From NCBI GenBank assembly GCA_003164305.1, contig PLSZ01000401.1, forward strand, positions 3,559 to 9,642: a stretch of 6,084 nucleotides of DNA, in the 5' to 3' direction. The translations under genes and the position numbers were made by a program. This document shows positions 5,973-6,084 of this stretch, piece by piece. The notes beneath the pieces were generated by a model that ran no database searches, was not told where the DNA came from, and saw nothing but the letters and a program-made list of their open reading frames with translations. This DNA comes from Acetobacteraceae bacterium (GTDB lineage Bacteria; Pseudomonadota; Alphaproteobacteria; Acetobacterales; Acetobacteraceae). Numbering within the stretch: position 1 is the first letter of the stretch; each line of letters begins with the position of its first letter.

Positions 5973-6073
5973 CCCGTCATCCTCCGGCTTGACCGGAGGA
6001 TCGGCGGCCACGCACCCGTCTGGAAATGTGAGACCATTCAAGATCGCGCGTAATTCGACTGATCCTCCGGTCA
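5973..6073. repeat. alphaproteobacterial-type intergenic inverted-repeat element, probably incomplete at the window edge
   Basis: Bases 5979-6001 form a 9-bp hairpin, ATCCTCCGG / CCGGAGGAT with loop CTTGA. After 58 bases, GATCCTCCGGTCA (6061-6073) is the exact reverse complement of 5990-6002. This two-arm layout and wording match the dispersed 'GTCATCCTCCGGCTTGACCGGAGGATC' elements found between genes in many alphaproteobacterial genomes (from general knowledge, not searched). There is no T-run, so it is not a classical terminator. Beyond 6073 the expected mirror of the left hairpin is not recognisable, so the right arm is degenerate. Apart from this and the elements described separately, 5830-6084 holds no visible gene. 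Confidence 0.6.
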
Positions 6074-6084
6074 TGTGTGGACGG

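Overview
The window is GC-rich DNA, roughly mid-60s % G+C by eye. It carries three genes: a flavin reductase on the + strand, and an amidase and a very large repeat protein on the - strand. The organism is most likely a proteobacterium, and an alphaproteobacterium is my best guess. The reasons are base composition, the type of FMN reductase and amidase, and an inverted-repeat element at the right edge (5973-6073) that resembles the dispersed 'CCTCCGGCTTGACCGGAGG' elements common between genes in that class. No rRNA, tRNA, CRISPR array, transposase or phage gene is visible.

Layout. Bases 1-225 are non-coding. They hold two adjacent dyad symmetries (49-61, 64-79), a candidate sigma70 promoter (106-135) and a Shine-Dalgarno (214-219). 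Bases 226-789 (+) encode a 187-residue NADPH-dependent FMN/quinone reductase of the YieF/ChrR type. Ten bases further on, the convergent gene 800-2065 (-) encodes a 421-residue amidase-signature hydrolase with an intact Ser-cisSer-Lys triad. After an 89-base gap, 2155-5829 (-) encodes a 1,224-residue protein made almost entirely of an octapeptide of the form [A/G]-L-[T/S]-x-x-[Q/x]-[V/I/L/M]-x. Bases 5830-6084 are the upstream region of that gene. They contain a weak promoter candidate, two abutting inverted repeats and the dispersed repeat.

The repeat protein is the notable object. Its octapeptides are organised into a 129-residue (387-bp) super-repeat. Nine consecutive D-N-V-P-G-L anchors lie exactly 387 bases apart (2554, 2941, 3328, 3715, 4102, 4489, 4876, 5263, 5650), which gives eight full copies with no net length change. 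Charged residues sit at fixed places in every copy. Copies 2/7 and 3/8 are visibly related pairs, hinting at an older five-copy block duplication. I recognise no family for this protein and assign no function. A solenoid structural or binding role is inference only.

How the genes work together is unclear. The amidase lies downstream of the repeat gene in the same direction and could be co-transcribed, but nothing ties their functions together. The flavin reductase is convergent and independently expressed.
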